Source: Brasilonema angustatum HA4187-MV1 (lineage in GTDB: Bacteria; Cyanobacteriota; Cyanobacteriia; Cyanobacteriales; Nostocaceae). From it: a stretch of DNA of 64,000 nucleotides. Each line of letters starts with the position of its first letter. Position 1 is the stretch's first letter. Below are positions 62,681 through 64,000 of this stretch, in pieces. Position numbers and translations under genes: made by a program. The notes beneath the pieces were generated by a model that was not told where the DNA came from, searched no databases, and was given only the letters and a program-made list of their open reading frames with translations. Location: NCBI GenBank assembly GCA_019359695.1, contig JAHHGV010000016.1:95219-159218 (forward strand), read 5' to 3'.

Positions 62681-63919
62681 TTCAGTCGAACTCACGTTAA
62701 ACCTGATAAACACCATTACTACCCCAGTACCTACCAAACTCAAAGCAGGAGGTACAAATGGAATCCAGAACTTGATTGGGGTGATAAAGAACATTAAGCA
62801 AACAACGTACAAACTGATAAAGACAACTCCTCCAAATACAATTAATTTTCTGGGTTGGTGAATGAACCGCGCCAAGAAACCTCCGACTAGCGACCAGAAT
62901 AAAATCCAAAGCATCTCATACCAAATAGACCAAACTTTTAGTAAAGGGCGCTTATTTGAAACTGCACTCAAAATCTGACTTACCATCTGTGCTTGCATGA
63001 CTACTCCTGGCATTGGTTGGTTACCTGCTGAGGAAAAAGGAGTAAACCAAGGAGCTTCATAAGAAACGTCAACCACTCCAATTAAAACTATTTTGTCTTT
63101 TAAAGAATATTTTTCAAGCAAGTCAGTCTTCAAAACATCCTCAACGCTAACTCTTTTTGCAATAAATTCAGGAGAGCAATTATTTTTATTTTGTTCAGAA
63201 CATGAGCGACGGTAGTTAAGTAGTAACTGATAACCATCTAAATCAGTCCATATTGAATATCCGCCTCGATAGGGACCATAAAGTTGCTCAAAAGCAGTGC
63301 TACCTAATGGCAAAGGTATATTTCCATCCTTAAATGGTTCCTCATACGGTTTATCTAAGTAACGTCGAGCTAACTCAAGACTTAAGGCAGTGTTTACTGG
63401 TTTCTTATCAGAAGACCAACATGGAGAGTTTTCACGAGTTTGCATATTTAGAATTTGGCGACGAACAACTCCCCCACTATCTGATAAGAAATCACTAAAT
63501 CCTAACCGCTCTCTAGGGATTTCGGGTGGCGGTTGTACACCATCATTATTTTGAGTAAAATCTCCAACGTTACAAACAGCAAATATACGTGGGTCACTTT
63601 TCAAAAGATTAGATAATTCCGGTGTTTGAGTTTTAAAATCACGGAGAATGTCTAGACCAATGGTGCGTGGCTGGTTTTTAAGTAGTTTCTTGAGAAGATT
63701 TAATAGAGTCTCATCCGTCAGTGAGCCTTGTCGAAATCCCTTCTGGCTATCAATATCTTGTTTAGTGACTTCAATAACTAACAAGCGGTTATCTTGCGGC
63801 TCAATTAGTTGAAATTGCATCATTTGGTCGAAGAACCAAAGTTCTGATGCCTGAAGGAGTCCAAATAAGCGCATGGTGCGATTCGTTGCTAGTAGAATCA
63901 CGGTAAACAGCCCGTACAT
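62660..63919 (-). CDS. CHASE2-domain membrane protein
   Basis: A 419-residue protein with an N-terminal hydrophobic segment ([11 protein letters not shown]), an extracytoplasmic CHASE2 sensor domain (about 30-320) and a C-terminal cluster of three transmembrane helices (about 335-405). CHASE2 features are [59 protein letters not shown] and [11 protein letters not shown] with [14 protein letters not shown]. No output domain (kinase, cyclase) follows, unlike many CHASE2 proteins. A stop lies two codons before the start ATG, so this is the earliest start. Its ligand is unknown. Confidence 0.87.
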   Translation of the reverse strand: MYGLFTVILLATNRTMRLFGLLQASELWFFDQMMQFQLIEPQDNRLLVIEVTKQDIDSQKGFRQGSLTDETLLNLLKKLLKNQPRTIGLDILRDFKTQTPELSNLLKSDPRIFAVCNVGDFTQNNDGVQPPPEIPRERLGFSDFLSDSGGVVRRQILNMQTRENSPCWSSDKKPVNTALSLELARRYLDKPYEEPFKDGNIPLPLGSTAFEQLYGPYRGGYSIWTDLDGYQLLLNYRRSCSEQNKNNCSPEFIAKRVSVEDVLKTDLLEKYSLKDKIVLIGVVDVSYEAPWFTPFSSAGNQPMPGVVMQAQMVSQILSAVSNKRPLLKVWSIWYEMLWILFWSLVGGFLARFIHQPRKLIVFGGVVFISLYVVCLMFFITPIKFWIPFVPPALSLVGTGVVMVFIRFNVSSTELKNGRR

Positions 63920-64000
63920 ACACTAGCCAATCTCTACGGAGATTGAACTTCGGACAGGATGAAGGTGAAAACCCTTCCCTCCAAACTCAGGAGTGACTCC

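Noticed and set aside
1..64000. tRNA, rRNA or CRISPR genes
   Set aside because: No T-loop/anticodon-like cloverleaf, rRNA motif or regular 30-bp repeat/spacer array was seen on reading either strand. The repeats found are dispersed or have very short periods.
63920..64000. Possible intron or 5' exon upstream of the CHASE2 gene
   Set aside because: A stop lies two codons upstream of the ATG and no intron boundary motif is visible; too little sequence remains to judge.

Overview
The window is a piece of chromosome from a filamentous, probably heterocyst-forming cyanobacterium (Nostocales; a Scytonema/Tolypothrix/Calothrix-like genome would fit, but the species cannot be named from this stretch). 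The evidence is the oxygenic-photosynthesis genes psbU, btpA, ycf54 and crtE, many HIP1 octamers (GCGATCGC) inside genes, heptanucleotide tandem repeats (STRRs) between genes, and many cyanobacteria-specific families (DUF3124, DUF2993, DUF2127, divergent PAP2, pentapeptide-repeat and Rpn/DUF2887 proteins). Base composition is moderately AT-rich. No tRNA, rRNA, CRISPR array or prophage was seen.

Layout. 0-3.5 kb: envelope genes (partial LytR-CpsA-Psr enzyme, undecaprenyl-diphosphatase uppP) and a GC-richer GFA-type zinc protein. 3.6-14.6 kb: an ion and stress block with a CPA1 Na+/H+ antiporter, a P2A-like P-type ATPase with an altered cation site, a general stress protein, an RppA-type response regulator and its likely RppB-type kinase, an EF-hand/methylglyoxal-synthase fusion lying between regulator and kinase, a DUF3124 lipoprotein and a TrkA-like protein. 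14.9-20.3 kb: housekeeping (folD-crtE-PAP2, ycf54, pdxJ). 20.3-23.6 kb: mobile and decayed DNA, namely a RAYT transposase among REP-like hairpins, a 190-bp tandem duplication, a shortened pentapeptide protein and a MITE. 23.7-25.4 kb: efp, accB and an ArsR regulator. 25.7-32.4 kb: an unusual metabolic region with Nudix, SDR, a dihydropteroate-synthase paralogue, a methyltransferase and a HAD phosphatase on one strand, facing folK and a MysD-like ATP-grasp ligase, with an ISL3 remnant inside. 33-47.5 kb: conserved core genes (proS, acyltransferase, DEAD-box helicase, rimO, btpA, VKOR-thioredoxin, nadB, psbU). 47.5-64 kb: a repeat-rich accessory stretch with a ferredoxin/metallo-beta-lactamase fusion, DyP peroxidase, an RCK channel with an odd pore, a possible permuted papain-fold protein, a desaturase, LtrA, a cNMP-AAA-polyferredoxin fusion, Rpn nucleases, transposon remnants and a CHASE2 protein.

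How the genes work together. folD feeds one-carbon metabolism, and crtE makes GGPP for carotenoids and chlorophyll. ycf54, btpA and psbU serve chlorophyll synthesis, photosystem I and photosystem II. efp and accB form a common cyanobacterial pair. The best candidates for undescribed biology are the EF-hand/methylglyoxal synthase inside a two-component locus, the cNMP/AAA/polyferredoxin membrane protein with a degenerate ATPase site, and the dihydropteroate-synthase-like pathway that keeps pterin-site residues but lacks the pABA-site lysine. Several short repeat families (TATAGC-ended MITEs, a GC-rich composite repeat, REP hairpins, STRRs) fill the intergenic space and in places form the ends of genes.
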